A stretch of 64,000 nucleotides of DNA from Psococerastis gibbosa. Lineage: Eukaryota > Arthropoda > Insecta > Psocodea > Psocidae. Below the pieces are notes generated by a model. That model was given only the letters and a program-made list of their open reading frames with translations, was not told the origin of the DNA and did not search any database. Numbering within the stretch: position 1 is the stretch's first letter; each line of letters opens with the position of its first letter. The position numbers and the translations under genes were made by a program. The stretch lies in assembly GCA_963971405.1 (NCBI GenBank), contig OZ020491.1, positions 6,132,855 to 6,196,854 of the forward strand, given 5' to 3'. This document shows, piece by piece, positions 11,690 to 22,850 of this stretch.

Positions 11690-11935
11690 GAACCATACAT
11701 CTTACGATCCAGAGGAAAAAACCTCAAAGGTGCATAGGAGCTGCAGCTCCTATGGACAGGTGCATAGGAGCTAACTTTTGGTTCATTGGAGCTGCAGCTC
11801 CCATGGACATTTAGGCACGCCCCACCTTTTGATGCATAGGAGCTGCGCAAGTTCATAGGAGCTGCCCTGTGGTGCATAGGAGCCGCAGATCCTATGGACA
11901 GCCACTTTTTTGGTTCATAGGAGCTGAAGTTATTG
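11690..11935. repeat. cluster of palindromic CATAGGAGCTG repeats
   Basis: At least six copies of (T/G)CATAGGAGCTG or its complement lie within 250 bp. Two copies form the perfect palindrome TAGGAGCTGCAGCTCCTA or near versions of it. Isolated relatives occur at 15040 and 16850-17000. Confidence 0.75.
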
Positions 11936-12704
11936 AAACAGGCACCTTTTATTATTTTGCTGCAATTATGAAAGCCTTTTGCTGTAGTTTACAGCAGTTC
12001 CCGCTTTTTTTTTAAATGGTGAATGCACTGTACTTTGACATCAATTGATTTGCAGATATGATCTGTCTCATTGTATTTTACTACTAAATCAATTTATAGA
12101 TTTTTCCTCAAGACCCTTAATTTTCAAACATGCAGCAACGGATCCACCAGAGTCCACTCATCCCTGAAATGGGTACCGTTCCTTTATCAGAAGGGAAAAA
12201 CGCTGATGTCGGGCATGTTGCGGACCGTAATAGACCTAGTAGTGCGTGGATCATGGGGTCTAGACATGCCACGGCGCGGCTTTTTTAAGTATTTTTATTC
12301 TCTTCACGGCCCGGTCGCATTTAACTGAACAACTTCTACCGATAATGTGCTAAATTGAATATTTTACATGCTGAATCAACACTTAATACTCTTACTAATT
12401 ACTTTGACGTAAAACTCTTCATGGTTGTCATGACAAATGAGGAACTCAAAGCTACTGTACGACCCCAGCCATGACAGGCTTACTGGGTCAACTGGGTTGC
12501 AGCCCCTCACATGAAATGGAAAATTAAACACCAACTAAAAATAGTAGCCTACCGGCACTAAAACAGTCAAATAATTGTCAAAAATTAAGAAATTGCAGCT
12601 CCCTTGATTACACACTCTATAATATTGTTTCATTAAATATACGCATAAGAAAAATTGGAACGTGATGTGATTACAAACATTTTCAACAACACTTCATGGT
12701 ACTG
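11936..12704. other. unassigned spacer before the satellite array
   Basis: A short open frame at 12071-12328 shows no recognised domain. No TIRs or repeat units are visible. Confidence 0.4.
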
Positions 12705-13995
12705 TTATTAGTCGGAAAAGTGGCCCAAAAATTGCCCAAAACTAAAATTTTTGGTTTTCTCTAACTTCACCCCTAATTGCACAATAAAACACTTTCTTCA
12801 ATATATGCTCCAGAGAGCAGTGTTTGGTCGGAAAAGTGGCCAAGGGCCGAGAAATTGCCCAAAACTGAAAGTTTTTGATTTCTCTTTCTTCACCCCTAAT
12901 TACACAATTCGAAAACCTTCTTCAATATATGCTTCAGGGAGCAGTGTTTGGTCGAAAAAGTGGCCAAGGGCCGAGAAATTGCCCAAAACTAAAATTTTTG
13001 GTTTTCTCTAACTTCACCCCTAATTATATAATTCGAAAACTTTCTTCAATATATGCTTCAGGGAGCAGTGTTTGGTCGGAAAAGTGGCCAAGGGCCGACA
13101 AATTGCCCGAAACTAAAATTTTTGGTTTTCTCTAACTTCACCCCTAATTACACAATTCGAAAACTTTCTTCAGTATATGCTTCAGGGAGCAGTGTTTGGT
13201 CGGAAAAGTAGCCAAGGGCCGAGAAATTGCCCAAAACGAAATTTTTTTGATTTCTCTTTCTTCACCCCTAATTACTTAATTAGAAATATTTCTTCAATAT
13301 ATGCTTCAGAGAGCAGTGATTGGTCGGAAAAGTGGGCAAGAGCCGACAAATTGCCCCAAATTGAAATTTTTGGTTTTCTCCAACTTCACCCCTAATTACA
13401 TAATTAGAAAAATTCCTTCAATATATGCTTCAGGGAGCAGTGTTTGGTCGGAAAAGTGGCCAAGGGCCGAGAAATTGCCCAAAACTAAAATTTTTGGTTT
13501 TCTCTAACTTCACCCCTAATTACACAATTCGAAAACTTTCTTCAATATATGCTTCAGGGAGCAGTGTTTGTTGGGAAAAGTGACCAAGATTAGAGAAATT
13601 GCCCAAAACGAAAATTTTTTGATTTCTTTTTCTTCACCCCTAATTACACAATTCGAAAACTTTCTTCAATATATGTTTCAGGGAGCAGTGTTTGGTCGGA
13701 AAAGTAGCCAAGGGTCGAGAAATTGCCCAAAACTAAAATTTTTGGTTTAATTCCTCTAACTTCACCCCTAATTACAAAAGTCGAAAACTTCCTTCAATAT
13801 ATGCTTCATGGAGCAGTGTTTGTTCGGAAAAGTGACCAAGATTAGAGAAATTGCCCAAAACTAAAATTTTTGGATTTCTCTAACTTCGCCCCTAATTACG
13901 CAATTCGAAAAATTCCTTCAATTTATTCTTCGGAGAGCAGTCGGAAATGTGACTAAGAGCCAAGAAATTGCCCATAAGGATGCTTTTAGTTTTCT
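12705..13995. repeat. 124-bp satellite array, about ten units
   Basis: The word ATATGCTTCAGGGAGCAGTG and close variants begin at about 12807, 12931, 13055, 13179, 13303, 13427, 13551, 13675 and 13803, so the period is 124 bp with one 128-bp step. Each unit also contains CGGAAAAGTGGCCAAGGGCC, AAATTGCCCAAAACTAAAAT and CTTCACCCCTAATTACA. The first and last units are more diverged than the middle ones. Overlapping open frames through the array arise from the repeat and are not genes. Confidence 0.97.
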
Positions 13996-14340
13996 TTTCC
14001 CCCTAATCGCCTCGTTCCAAGTAAGTTATGTTTTGTACTAGGGTGAACCCCAATTCCATAGTATCCAAAGTATGCTAAACAGTACTAATGTATTTTCTGA
14101 CACCGTTTCCATCATTCATTCTAATGCGTATGTAATGTTATGACATAGTTGCATAACTTTAATCATGAAACAGCTAAAAAATGGATATTTTCGGTAAAAT
14201 TTGATTTTGTCACATAAAATGGGCTTTGGGGATGCCCGATTTGCGCTTCACGCATGCCCATTTTGAGCGGGAACCACTCATTCATGGTACGATACATTGT
14301 ATCATTATTCCTATTAATCTAATCTCACTTTCAAATGATG
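13996..14340. other. unassigned spacer
   Basis: No gene or repeat boundary that I can support. Confidence 0.4.
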
Positions 14341-14360
14341 GAGTGGGGGCGCAAGCCTTT

Positions 14361-14700
14361 TTATTGACTTTTTTGTTCTATTAGTAAGCCAACCTAGCGG
14401 ACATAACAGCAAAGGCTGTCACGGACGGAGTCGAATGAAAAACCAGTAGAAGCCGGGTTGATGGGCCGTGGTCGAAATGAAAGCGAACTTCCACTGGTTC
14501 TTCATTCAAACTAGCGGAGTTAGGGCTATACAGCCCTCTCTTACACTCAACTAGGAAGACTCGGGACCACCTGCTTTACATGCCCTCCGAAGTATGGCCT
14601 GAACATGTAGCAAGTGTGGGACTCAAACCAACAACCTTTCGGGTGGAGTCTGTACCACTACCTTACTCTACATGCCCTGACTTCGCATCAGCTTCACATG
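14361..14700 (-). mobile_element. SINE1 copy, split by a mini-Penelope
   Basis: This is a minus-strand tRNA-derived SINE. The head lies at the right (complement of a B box near GGGACTCAAACC and of the ACATGCCCTGA start). The body contains CTCTCTTACACTCAACTAGG, and the A/T-rich tail lies at the left. A 109-bp sequence interrupts the tail region at 14402-14510. Confidence 0.85.
14402..14510 (+). mobile_element. 109-bp mini-Penelope inserted in SINE1
   Basis: It is flanked by perfect CTAGCGGA duplications (14394-14401 and 14511-14518). It contains GCAAAGGCTGTCACGG, GGGTTGATGGGCCGTGGTCG and AAATGAAAGCGAACTTCC, all matching the left end of the Penelope-like element at 31129. It closes with ACTGGTTCTTCATTC, matching that element's right tip. 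It is therefore a deletion derivative that keeps only the termini. Confidence 0.85.
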
Positions 14701-15264
14701 CCAATTACAATTTATTACACATGGCTACATGCCACCTGGGGATTTCTTGTGTGAAAAATAGGAAAGACATAGTGAGGGGTTTAAAACGCATTTTGATAGC
14801 AATAGCGTTTTGAATTTACAGGCGAGCCCGAGTTGGGCCAGCTATGACTAATTATTTACCTACATAACAATGTTAAATTCAATAATATTGGCAAAGGAAA
14901 TACAGGCAAAACTGTTGCAACAAATAGGCCTAATAGTGAAGTGTGAACTAAAACCATGATGAGTAGGCCTACTGCCCTTATCAGTTCCAAAATCTGCGTT
15001 GGTAGCCATTTGTCTGCCTGCTTTGTAGGTGGGCACGCAGCTCCTATGAATCATGCCTAACTGCTGCTGATGTAAATATGTTCATGATTCTGAATTCAGC
15101 AATTATATTGCCAACTAGAAACTTTTGCTTATCTAACATAGCCTATGAAGGTATTTAAATTGAAAAAAATGCACTTACAAAATACATAGTCTATCGGTCT
15201 ATAAAATGAAAATATGCGAAAATTGAAATAAAAAAGAAATAATTACTTTTATTTTATTGCAGTA

Positions 15265-15452
15265 TTATGTCAACCTAGTGGAGTTATAGAACTATAAAAC
15301 CTTTTCTCACACTCAACTAGGAAAGCCCGGGCCTGCCTGCTTTACAAGCCCTCCGAAGCATGGCCAAAAAATGCATCATGTGTGGGACTCGAACTAACAA
15401 CCTTGCGGCTGAAAGTCCGAGTTCGCATCACTAATCTACATGTCCTGACAAA
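15265..15452 (-). mobile_element. SINE1 copy, diverged
   Basis: Right-hand tRNA-like head (complement of the B box at GTGTGGGACTCGAACTAAC, start at ACATGTCCTGACA), then a body with CTCACACTCAACTAGG toward the left. The A/T tail is reduced. Confidence 0.82.
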
Positions 15453-15615
15453 AATGGCTCTGAAATATTGAGACAAGAATTAGGCTCACATTAACAATAA
15501 CCGTTAGATGCTATATGCTTGGATGTCAATCGGCATAGGTAAAGGAAGAAATTTGAAGCCTGAAAAATATAAATAAATAAATAAGGGTGTAAATTTGAAC
15601 GAAACCATGATGTTT

Positions 15616-16330
15616 AGGGGCCGCTGTTCAGAATTTTTTTTTTTTTGGGTCCAATTTTCATGGCACATCAATACATAAAGTTTGCCCGCTTGCGATAGGT
15701 TTTCGAATGGGGTGGTGTTCCCCCCCCCCCCCCACCGTATTTTCGTAAAACAGTAGAAAAGAGGAAAGCCGTTCTCATGGGCTTACGCATCTCCTAATTA
15801 CAGGCATGATCTTAATTTTCCCACCCACGGGTCGGGAGGCCAAAGGGGGGCCCGGAGGTCTCCCCCGGAACGGTTTTTGAAACAAAATAGGCCTGAAATT
15901 GTGGAGTTTTCACATTTTGGTGTATATACGTCTTGAAACGTATTCTAATAATGTTTAGGTTTTCAGCCGAAGAATAGCAGACCAACTACGAGAAAGGGGG
16001 CAGGCGCGTCTCCCCCGGGGAATTATTTAGAAAAAGAATAGGCTCAAAATAGTGGAATTTACGCACTTACGCAACTTGATAGCAGTTATGTGTTTATATT
16101 TTACATGTGAAGAATATTACAGCTTACAAGGGGGGCCCGAGGCCCGAGGTCTACCCCGGGGAATGTTTTTTAAAAGATAGGCCTGAAATAGTTTGTCGGC
16201 AAAAAGTTTTTGATTTTGCAGACGATAACTTTATTAACAAATTGGAAACAGGGGAATTTTTTTAAAAGAAATATCTGAACAATTTTCTGTTTTGGTAAAT
16301 TTTGGGTGGGGGGGGGGGGCGGACCCACTG
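15616..16330. mobile_element. hAT derivative with three GC-hairpin units
   Basis: The left part (GGTCCAATTTTCATGGCACA, AGTTTGCCCGCTTGCGATAG, TTTTCGAATGGGGTGGTGTT) matches the reverse complement of the element at 57145-57527. Inside, a unit with GGGGGGCCCG...TCTCCCCCGG and TAGGCCTGAAAT occurs three times. The 57-kb relative has fewer units. The right terminus is lost or diverged where the inverted satellite begins. Confidence 0.72.
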
Positions 16331-16364
16331 TTGGTGTTGAATCACTGACCTGCTTGAACCAGAA

Positions 16365-16712
16365 ATTGAAAAAAAAATGTTCGAATAATGTAATTAAAGC
16401 CAAAGGTATCTCGTTCTTCGCAACTTTTCCGACCGGTAAGAGCGATATCGATTCTGATATTTAATTATTTAATTTGTCCGATTGTGCATTTAGGGGTGAA
16501 ATTAGTGAACACCACAAATATCTTGAAATTTGGAAATTGATACGCTCTTGGCATCTTTTTCCGTCCAATAACAGTATTTTGAACCAGAAATTTAAGAAAA
16601 TATTCGAATAGTGTAATTTGGAGCGAAGTTTGTGAAAACCAAAAAATCATAATTTTGGGTAATATCTTTGTTCTTGGCCACTTTTCCGACCAATAGCTGC
16701 ATTCTGACGGTA
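16365..16712 (-). repeat. diverged, inverted satellite units
   Basis: On the minus strand the words GGTCGGAAAAGTGGCCAAG, CAAACTTCGCTCCAAATTAC and GGACGGAAAAAGATGCCAAG repeat about every 129 bp, for nearly three units. They are clearly related to the 124-bp array at 12705-13995 but much more diverged and in opposite orientation. Confidence 0.8.
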
Positions 16713-16839
16713 GTCTTGATTGCGTGCAATTATTTGATTATACCCATGTACACCATTTCTATTTTTTTAAAAACAGCGCTAAAATTGAATTTGCTCTATT
16801 GTGGCCAGCAATACAGCCAATTTGCTATTAGCAATTGAA

Positions 16840-17110
16840 GCACACTGTCTGGTTCACAGGAGCCAGGCCGGCCACGGCGGTGCATAGGAGCTAACCTATG
16901 GATGTACTGCCGCACTCTAAGATGACAAAATTCATTAAAATCTAGTAGGAAATGGTTCATAAATGGTTCATTAAAATAGTGCTTAGCTTATCTAGGAGCC
17001 GCGGCTGCCATGCAAATTCTGAAATATCTTAAGAAGGTATAGGGAAACCAATGCTTAGCGCGGTGCAAGGGAGCTAGGTAGACGAACAGTTTATGACTTC
17101 TGGTAAATAC
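16840..17110. other. spacer with CATAGGAGC relics
   Basis: Contains GGTTCACAGGAGCCAGG, GGTGCATAGGAGCTAACC and TAGGAGCCGCGGCTGCCAT, isolated relatives of the 11.7-kb palindromic cluster. No gene seen. Confidence 0.5.
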
Positions 17111-17321
17111 TTTACAGTGCTATACTGTATATATTCGCTTGCCGCCAACTTGTTTTTTTGTTAATTTGCTGCCACGTCTCATGGGACCATCCGCCATTGA
17201 AAAGATATATGTATATTGTATATAGCCTAACGTGTGCACGCGGCCCAAGAATCAAAAAATATTTTCCTCTAATAAAGCCTTTGTAAATATAGCCTACTAA
17301 ATGTTTGCACGCTTCGGCTGA

Positions 17322-17413
17322 TATAAATAAATAAATAAATAAATATTGACTTTTTTGTTCTATTATACTAAGCCAACCTAGCGGAGTTAGGGCTATAAAG
17401 CCCTCTCTTACTG
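17322..17413 (-). mobile_element. SINE1 tail fragment
   Basis: Holds the (AAAT)n tail and the AAGCCAACCTAGCGGAGTTA block through CCTCTCTTAC. The tRNA-like head is missing. Confidence 0.82.
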
Positions 17414-17594
17414 TAAAACTAATGTGATTATTATTTCGGGATGTAACCGTAGACAATTGAGTCCACAGAGCATCGTAAAACACTTAAATGTTTCTGAAGT
17501 TTTTAGAAAAGGCCCATGCATCAGTTTGGCTTCCTTTGCGAGCCCATGCATCTCGCGGACGTGGGATTGGTCGAATTTCACATAGAGATGACTA

Positions 17595-17720
17595 TAGAGG
17601 TCGGCGATATTGACAGAAATATCGATATATCAAAATATCAAAAACATAATATCGATATCGATAATTATCGGGCATTAGAATATCGATATTCAATATATTG
17701 TTTTCGATATTTTGCCGTTA
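17595..17720. repeat. ATATCGATA-rich stretch
   Basis: ATATCGATA and its variants occur at least six times in about 125 bp, giving a low-complexity palindromic tract. Confidence 0.7.
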
Positions 17721-17755
17721 AAAATTACGAAAAAATAGAACTGATGACACAGGGC

Positions 17756-18142
17756 TTAGGCGCCCATTCCACCGACCGGCTAGGGCTATTTACAAAAACA
17801 GTGACGTGGTAGCAGACATTCAAGACTTAGGCGGGGTTTCCACCGACCTCGCATTGCAGAATTGACGGAAATGTTTATTTTCCTCTATGCCATAGTTAAA
17901 ATTGATCAATGATCATACAGTAAAATCACAAACAAACTAAAATTAAAAAATGGCGTCATGGGATATGTTAAGTACAAACATTTTAATAGATTTCTATAAA
18001 AAGAATAATTCTAATTTCCGTCAATGTCATTTGCATTCTGCAATGCGAGGTCGGTGGAAACGTCACCTAAGTCTTGAATGTCTGCTACCACGTCACCGTT
18101 TTTGTAAATAGCCCTAGCCGGTCGGTGGAATGGGCGCCTTAG
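17756..18142. mobile_element. MITE-A copy 1 (long TIRs)
   Basis: Ends are TTAGGCGCCCATTCCACCG and its inverse CGGTGGAATGGGCGCCTTA. Pairing continues through GGCTAGGGCTATTTACAAAA, GTGACGTGGTAGCAGACATT and GCATTGCAGAAT, so the arms exceed 120 bp in a 387-bp element. The middle has TTGATCAATGATCAT. No coding sequence. A near-identical copy is at 34777-35166. Confidence 0.92.
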
Positions 18143-18504
18143 CAGTGCTTCAGGATGTTCATGGCAGTTTCTTCCTCCAAGCTGCAACGGTGACATAGTG
18201 TGCTCTCCGGCGAACACTTATGCTGTACACCACTTACTCCAAACAATACCATAAGAATCCCTCATTAGTTGATGATGACTGAAATACCGTAAAAAGAGGC
18301 GATTGTCGGCTAAAACAAAAGACGTATTAGAGGTAGCTAAATGGTATACTTGAGTACTTCCCTAAGTAATTGGAGATGACGCCTCACCCACGCACTCCTT
18401 ATTACAATTTTGCAGTGTCATGGTTTAATGTGAGGTAATAATATAGTCTAACACTCCACTATAGAGGGAAGGACGTTGACACAATAAGCAACAGTCAACT
18501 TCGA

Positions 18505-18650
18505 TGGCTCGCTTGTACTTGTGCGAGTCTCTACACGCCATGCGATCGGAGACGTGTCGTAACCCAACACGGCTATTAACCCACAGAGGCGACTACGGAC
18601 TAAAGAGATCAATCGCGATACATTCATTAAATTGTTTGTATGCGATTAAC
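18505..18650. repeat. R2 interspersed repeat, copy 1
   Basis: Shares CTTGTACTTGTGCGAGTCTC, GGAGACGTGTCGTAAC and ATACATTCATTAAATTGTTT with 24598-24735 and 55540-56150. The nature of the repeat is unknown; a SINE-like origin is possible. Confidence 0.7.
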
Positions 18651-19390
18651 CCCTTATTTGAAGTTAAATCAATGGAGAACAGAATCAGTGCATTTGAAAT
18701 GTGGATATACTGACGAAACAATTTATAGGGGAGTCCAAACGGGGATTTCGGGATTTGCTCGAGCGCGTCAGATTAAGGTATGGTAAGTTCATTACATGCT
18801 AAGTAGTGTATATTTCACTAATCTGACCATTTGAGTGTGACCTAAAGAAACTGGAGGACTTTAAAGATGTGCAGCTGCGTGATGCCTATATTTCTCACTG
18901 CGTCCCCACTTTAACTTATCTGTTGCCATGACGCCATAATATTATTTACAGCGTATTTCCAACGTTTTGTCTAATTTTGTTATTTTTAATTTATTTTTAA
19001 TAAAAGTTATGAGAATTAATGTTTATAAATATTTACTATTTAATACTATTATTATGAATATAACATCATATTATATTTAATAGGTTTGCAACCCAACAGG
19101 TCTCTATGACGCTCGAGTAAATACCCATCATTTAGCCTCGCGGGCTCACCTACTATTAGTGGATGCTGCACATTTCCTTGAGAAATCATATTCCTATAAT
19201 TGCCAGAACCGAAAGGGTTATTTTATTTTTTATTTTTAGAAAATACGACTAAAATAGTGGTGGTGTACTGGCGTACGCAGCAGTTAGATGACAAGCAGTA
19301 GCGTTTAGATGTTACTGACGAAGACTTATTAACAAAATTGGAAACAGGGGGATCTCCCCTGACGGATAATTTATAGGCGCAAATTAAATA
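18651..19390. other. unassigned AT-rich spacer
   Basis: No gene, TIR pair or tandem array noticed. Confidence 0.4.
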
Positions 19391-19394
19391 AATA

Positions 19395-20872
19395 AATAAT
19401 TAAGGACTTTTTATTGTTTCTATACTAAGCCAACCTAGCGGAGTTTGGGCTATAAAGCCCTCTCTTACACTTAGGGTTGCCAACCGTACTCTATATCAGA
19501 GTGTTGTACTCTTTTTCATGTATGAGTACTCTACAAACTGAAAGTCTTTCAGAGTACGCAAAAATACTCTTTTTCTGAAACATGTAAGAAGCAAAAATGT
19601 TTTTTTGAAAGAACGTAAATTTAGAAGTGGCGGGTCCAGAAAGGGGGGGCCATGGGGGCCCCGAGAAAAATCAGCGTACACTATATAAAATAGGACATTC
19701 TAAACAAAAGCCTTAGTATGGTAACATGAATATGTCTTCCATGTTTAAATTATAAATTTTACTGTTGTAAAAATCGTAAAACCCCACTATTTTGCTTCCG
19801 GCAACTTGGCTAAGCATTTAAGCATTCCTTTGCTAGCTCTAAAATAATCATTACTTTACTGCTGTTAAAATGCATAAAACCCCACTATTTTGCACTTAAA
19901 TTTTCAAAATTTTCCTCCGGGGGAGATCCCCGGCCCCCCTTGCTGCCAGCTATGTGAATAAATATTAAAGCATTCCTTTGTAAGCTTTAAAAAAATATGT
20001 GCTACTATTTTAAACTTTTCACATTTTTTCCCCGGGGAGAACCCCGGGCCCCCTGCTTCCAGCAACTTGGATAAGCATTTAAGCATTCCTATGCTAGCTC
20101 TAAAATAATCATTACTTTACTGCTGTTAAAATGCGTAAAACCCCACTATTTTGCACTTAAATTTTCAAAATTTTCTTCCGGGGGAGACGCCCGGCCCCCC
20201 TGCAGCCAGCTATATGAATAAGTATATAAGGCATTCCTTTGTAAGCTTTAAAAAATATGTGCTTTCCTGCTGTTAAATTACACAAAACCCCACTATTTTG
20301 CACTTAAATTTTCAAAATTTTCTTCCGGGGGAAACCTCCCAGGCAGCAAATTGGGTAAGCGTTTAAGCATTCCTTTGCAAGCTTGAAAAAAATCAATAGT
20401 TTACTGCTGTTAAAATGCGTAAAACCCCACTATTTTGCATTTACATTTACTGATTTTTCTTCCGAGGGAGACCCCTGGGCCCCTCTGTTTCCAGCAATAT
20501 GAATAAGCATTATTGCTGCATTATCACTGCTGTTAAAATGTGTAAAAATCCACTAATTTTTTAATTTGGGCGCTAATTTCTGTATGGTACTTTCCATAGG
20601 TCCATGGTTTTGACTCATTTAACAGTAAATATACTAAGTACTCTTTTTTGAAATGCTGTACTCTTTATTTTCCTTCTCAAAAGTCAGATGTACTTTATTT
20701 CGAGAAAAAAAAGTTGGCAACCCTACTTACACTCAACTATGAAAACCTGGGACCGCCCGCTTTACATGCCTTCCGAAGCATGGCCAGAAAATGTAGCCAG
20801 TGTGGGACTCGAACCAATAACCTTTCGGGTGAAAGTCAGAGTCCGTACCACTACGCTACATGTCCTGACAAA
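19395..20872 (-). mobile_element. SINE1 copy, split by a hAT element
   Basis: The tail side (AAATAAATAAAT, AAGCCAACCTAGCGGAGTTT, CCTCTCTTACACT) lies at 19395-19471. The head side resumes at 20726 with CTTACACTCAACTATG and ends with the tRNA-like part at GTGTGGGACTCGAACCAATA to ACATGTCCTGACA. The A and B box equivalents are nearly intact on the minus strand. Confidence 0.93.
19472..20725. mobile_element. hAT element nested in SINE1, with tandem GC-hairpin units
   Basis: It has perfect 13-bp TIRs, TAGGGTTGCCAAC and GTTGGCAACCCTA, and perfect 8-bp target duplications, CTTACACT, at 19464-19471 and 20726-20733. The interior (about 19735-20560) is a tandem run of roughly five units of about 150-175 bp. 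Each has AAAACCCCACTATTTTGCAC, AATTTTCAAAATTTTC, a GC hairpin (CCGGGGGAGA...CCCCGG type) and TTTAAGCATTCCTTTG. No transposase is encoded. Confidence 0.95.
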
Positions 20873-21059
20873 TTAGTGTTTTTTTATTTCTTGACACCCA
20901 AATTTAAACCAAGTAACAAAAATTTCCTATGGCCTTTTGTACCCCAATACATACCGCACCCATTTTAAAACAATTTTTAAGAAACAAATGGTCGACACAA
21001 TTACTGTAGATCTTACGGTAGACAATATCGCAATCGGCAACACCTCAAACCTCTTGCGC

Positions 21060-21860
21060 TTTCGAAATAAAATAATAGTTATGGATGGGAGATGTTAAAA
21101 TTGTTGAGCGAAGTGGCCCGCCGATTTGTCTATTCACTATTGTGATGGTTGCCATAGAAAGACTTGTTATTGACAATACAAAGCAACCTTGAGGGAGAAG
21201 GGAAGTACCTGCTGATATACAACGTTTGGCGGTCCTATTGTAGGTACCTGTGATTGTAATCATACAAATTTTGATACGCTTTACGATAAATGCCGTTTCG
21301 TATTTTTTCCTCTACGCTAAATTTGTACTAAAAAACAATCTTCAGCTTAGGTAACCATACTGAAATGTAGACTCTTTAGAGTGCTTTTATTATGTTCTGC
21401 AAATAACATGGCAGTATAATGGAACGCAAAAGAATATCTCACCCCCGCGGGGAATTGTATTTAAATCCAGTTGGCTAATTAAAATAACCCGGTCGTCCCA
21501 GCCAGTAGCGTAATTTCAGCTTTTAGCTTGATTAGGCAATTTCTTTTTACGATGCACCCTTTACAAGAAATGAAGACACCTAATATCTATTAGGTAAGGT
21601 ATTATTGGGTTAATTGCAAGAGTGGGCCGAACGAAAATTCGCCCATGTGGAAAATAACGACAGCAACGACCCCCCCCCCCCAAATAAAGATATGGCTTCA
21701 CTCCCGCCAATTTCGATTTAAATAATCGATTTAACGATTTCATTTCCATTAATTTTTAATTTTCATAATAAATTATAAGATTTGTTCTAAATAAGTGCCA
21801 TGTAAAATATTGAATTTATTTATCAAAATACACTAAAATATGAGGTGGTTATTCCTAAAA
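21060..21860. other. unassigned spacer
   Basis: No supportable gene. A C run at about 21670 and TCGATTTAAATAATCGAT near 21713 are the only features noted. Confidence 0.4.
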
Positions 21861-21919
21861 TTATTGGTATGGCCCGGGCCATACCTAGCCCTATGGAACC
21901 GGCGCCCATGAATGGCCCC

Positions 21920-22320
21920 GAGGCATAATTTTTGTTATTACCCACATGCCAAATTTCATCAAAATCCACGGAGAAGTTTGCCCACAAATCGACGAACCGA
22001 CAGTTCGTTTGACAGACAGACAGCCTTTTTTAGTTAATAACTTATTTATATATATGTAAAAAAAATCCCCCTCCACGCTAATTAAGACTGATTTAGGTAA
22101 TTGGTACTTGTTGGAGCCAGTCTGAAGATGGTGTTACACCGAAACAGCTGTTACTATTAAAAATTTATGTTGTGGAATTAAGTGCAATTTTTCATATATA
22201 AAGTTAATAATCATGTTTCACTTCCACTAAGTCACTGAAGAAACTCTCTCATGGATGAGCCTTTTTTAGGTTCCTGTGACCTCAAAACGTTTAAATCCAC
22301 TGAAATCTCCAAATTTCCTA
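21920..22320 (-). repeat. Rep1 fragment interrupted by another relic
   Basis: On the minus strand the Rep1 words CATCAAAATCC/GGATTTTGATG, the (GTCT)n-type run and GTTTTGAGGTCACAGGAACC are present in pieces at 21925-22045 and 22255-22320. The sequence between them includes CTGAAGATGGTGTTACACCG and AAACAGC, which resembles a Penelope-type terminus but is too degraded to be sure. Confidence 0.5.
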
Positions 22321-22324
22321 ATAA

Positions 22325-22502
22325 ATAAATAAAATACAAAATAAATATTGACTTTTTGTTCTATTACTAAGCCAACCTAGCGGAGTTAGGGCTATAAAGT
22401 CCTCTCTTACACTCTACTAAAGGAATGTAGCCAGTGTGAGACTTGAACCAACAACCTTTCGGGTGAAAGTCGGAGTCTGTACCACAACTCTACATGTCCT
22501 AT
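22325..22502 (-). mobile_element. SINE1 copy
   Basis: Tail AAATAAATATTGACTTTTTG, body AGCGGAGTTAGGGCTATAAA, and head with GTGAGACTTGAACCAACAAC and CTACATGTCCT on the right. It carries a short internal deletion of the middle body after CACTCTACTA. Confidence 0.88.
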
Positions 22503-22544
22503 ATACTTTATACTGTATACCATTTACTGTGTATGAATAGGAAA

Positions 22545-22850
22545 ACAATAAATAACTAATGACTTATTGTTATATTCCTAAGCCAACTTAGCGGACTAAG
22601 GCTATAAAGCTCTACACTCAACTATAGCAATCCCCGGGACCGCCTGTTTTGCATACCCTCTAAACCATGGCCAGAAAATGCAAGTAGTGTCCGACTCAAA
22701 CTAACAACTAACATTAAACCGCACACGGACCTTGCGGAATGTTAATTAATTGCCACGACACAAATTGTAATTGCGTAGATGTTGGTATTAATATAATTGA
22801 ATTCAATTTGACAACCTTTCGGGTGAAAGTCATAGACTAAAATATATAAA
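22545..22850 (-). mobile_element. SINE1 copy with an internal insertion
   Basis: The body (AAGCCAACTTAGCGGACTAA, GGGACCGCCTGTTTTGCAT) runs to CCGACTCAAACTAACAACTA. About 115 bp of unrelated AT-rich sequence follows, and the head resumes at GACAACCTTTCGGGTGAAAG near 22811. Confidence 0.75.

Noticed and set aside
12751-13750. Several overlapping open frames of 60-86 residues with similar peptides
   Set aside because: They are translations of the 124-bp satellite in different frames; 124 is not a multiple of three, and the frames are short and interrupted.
12705-13995. Regularly spaced repeats resembling a CRISPR array
   Set aside because: The whole 124-bp unit is conserved, there are no unique spacers, and the setting is a eukaryotic genome.
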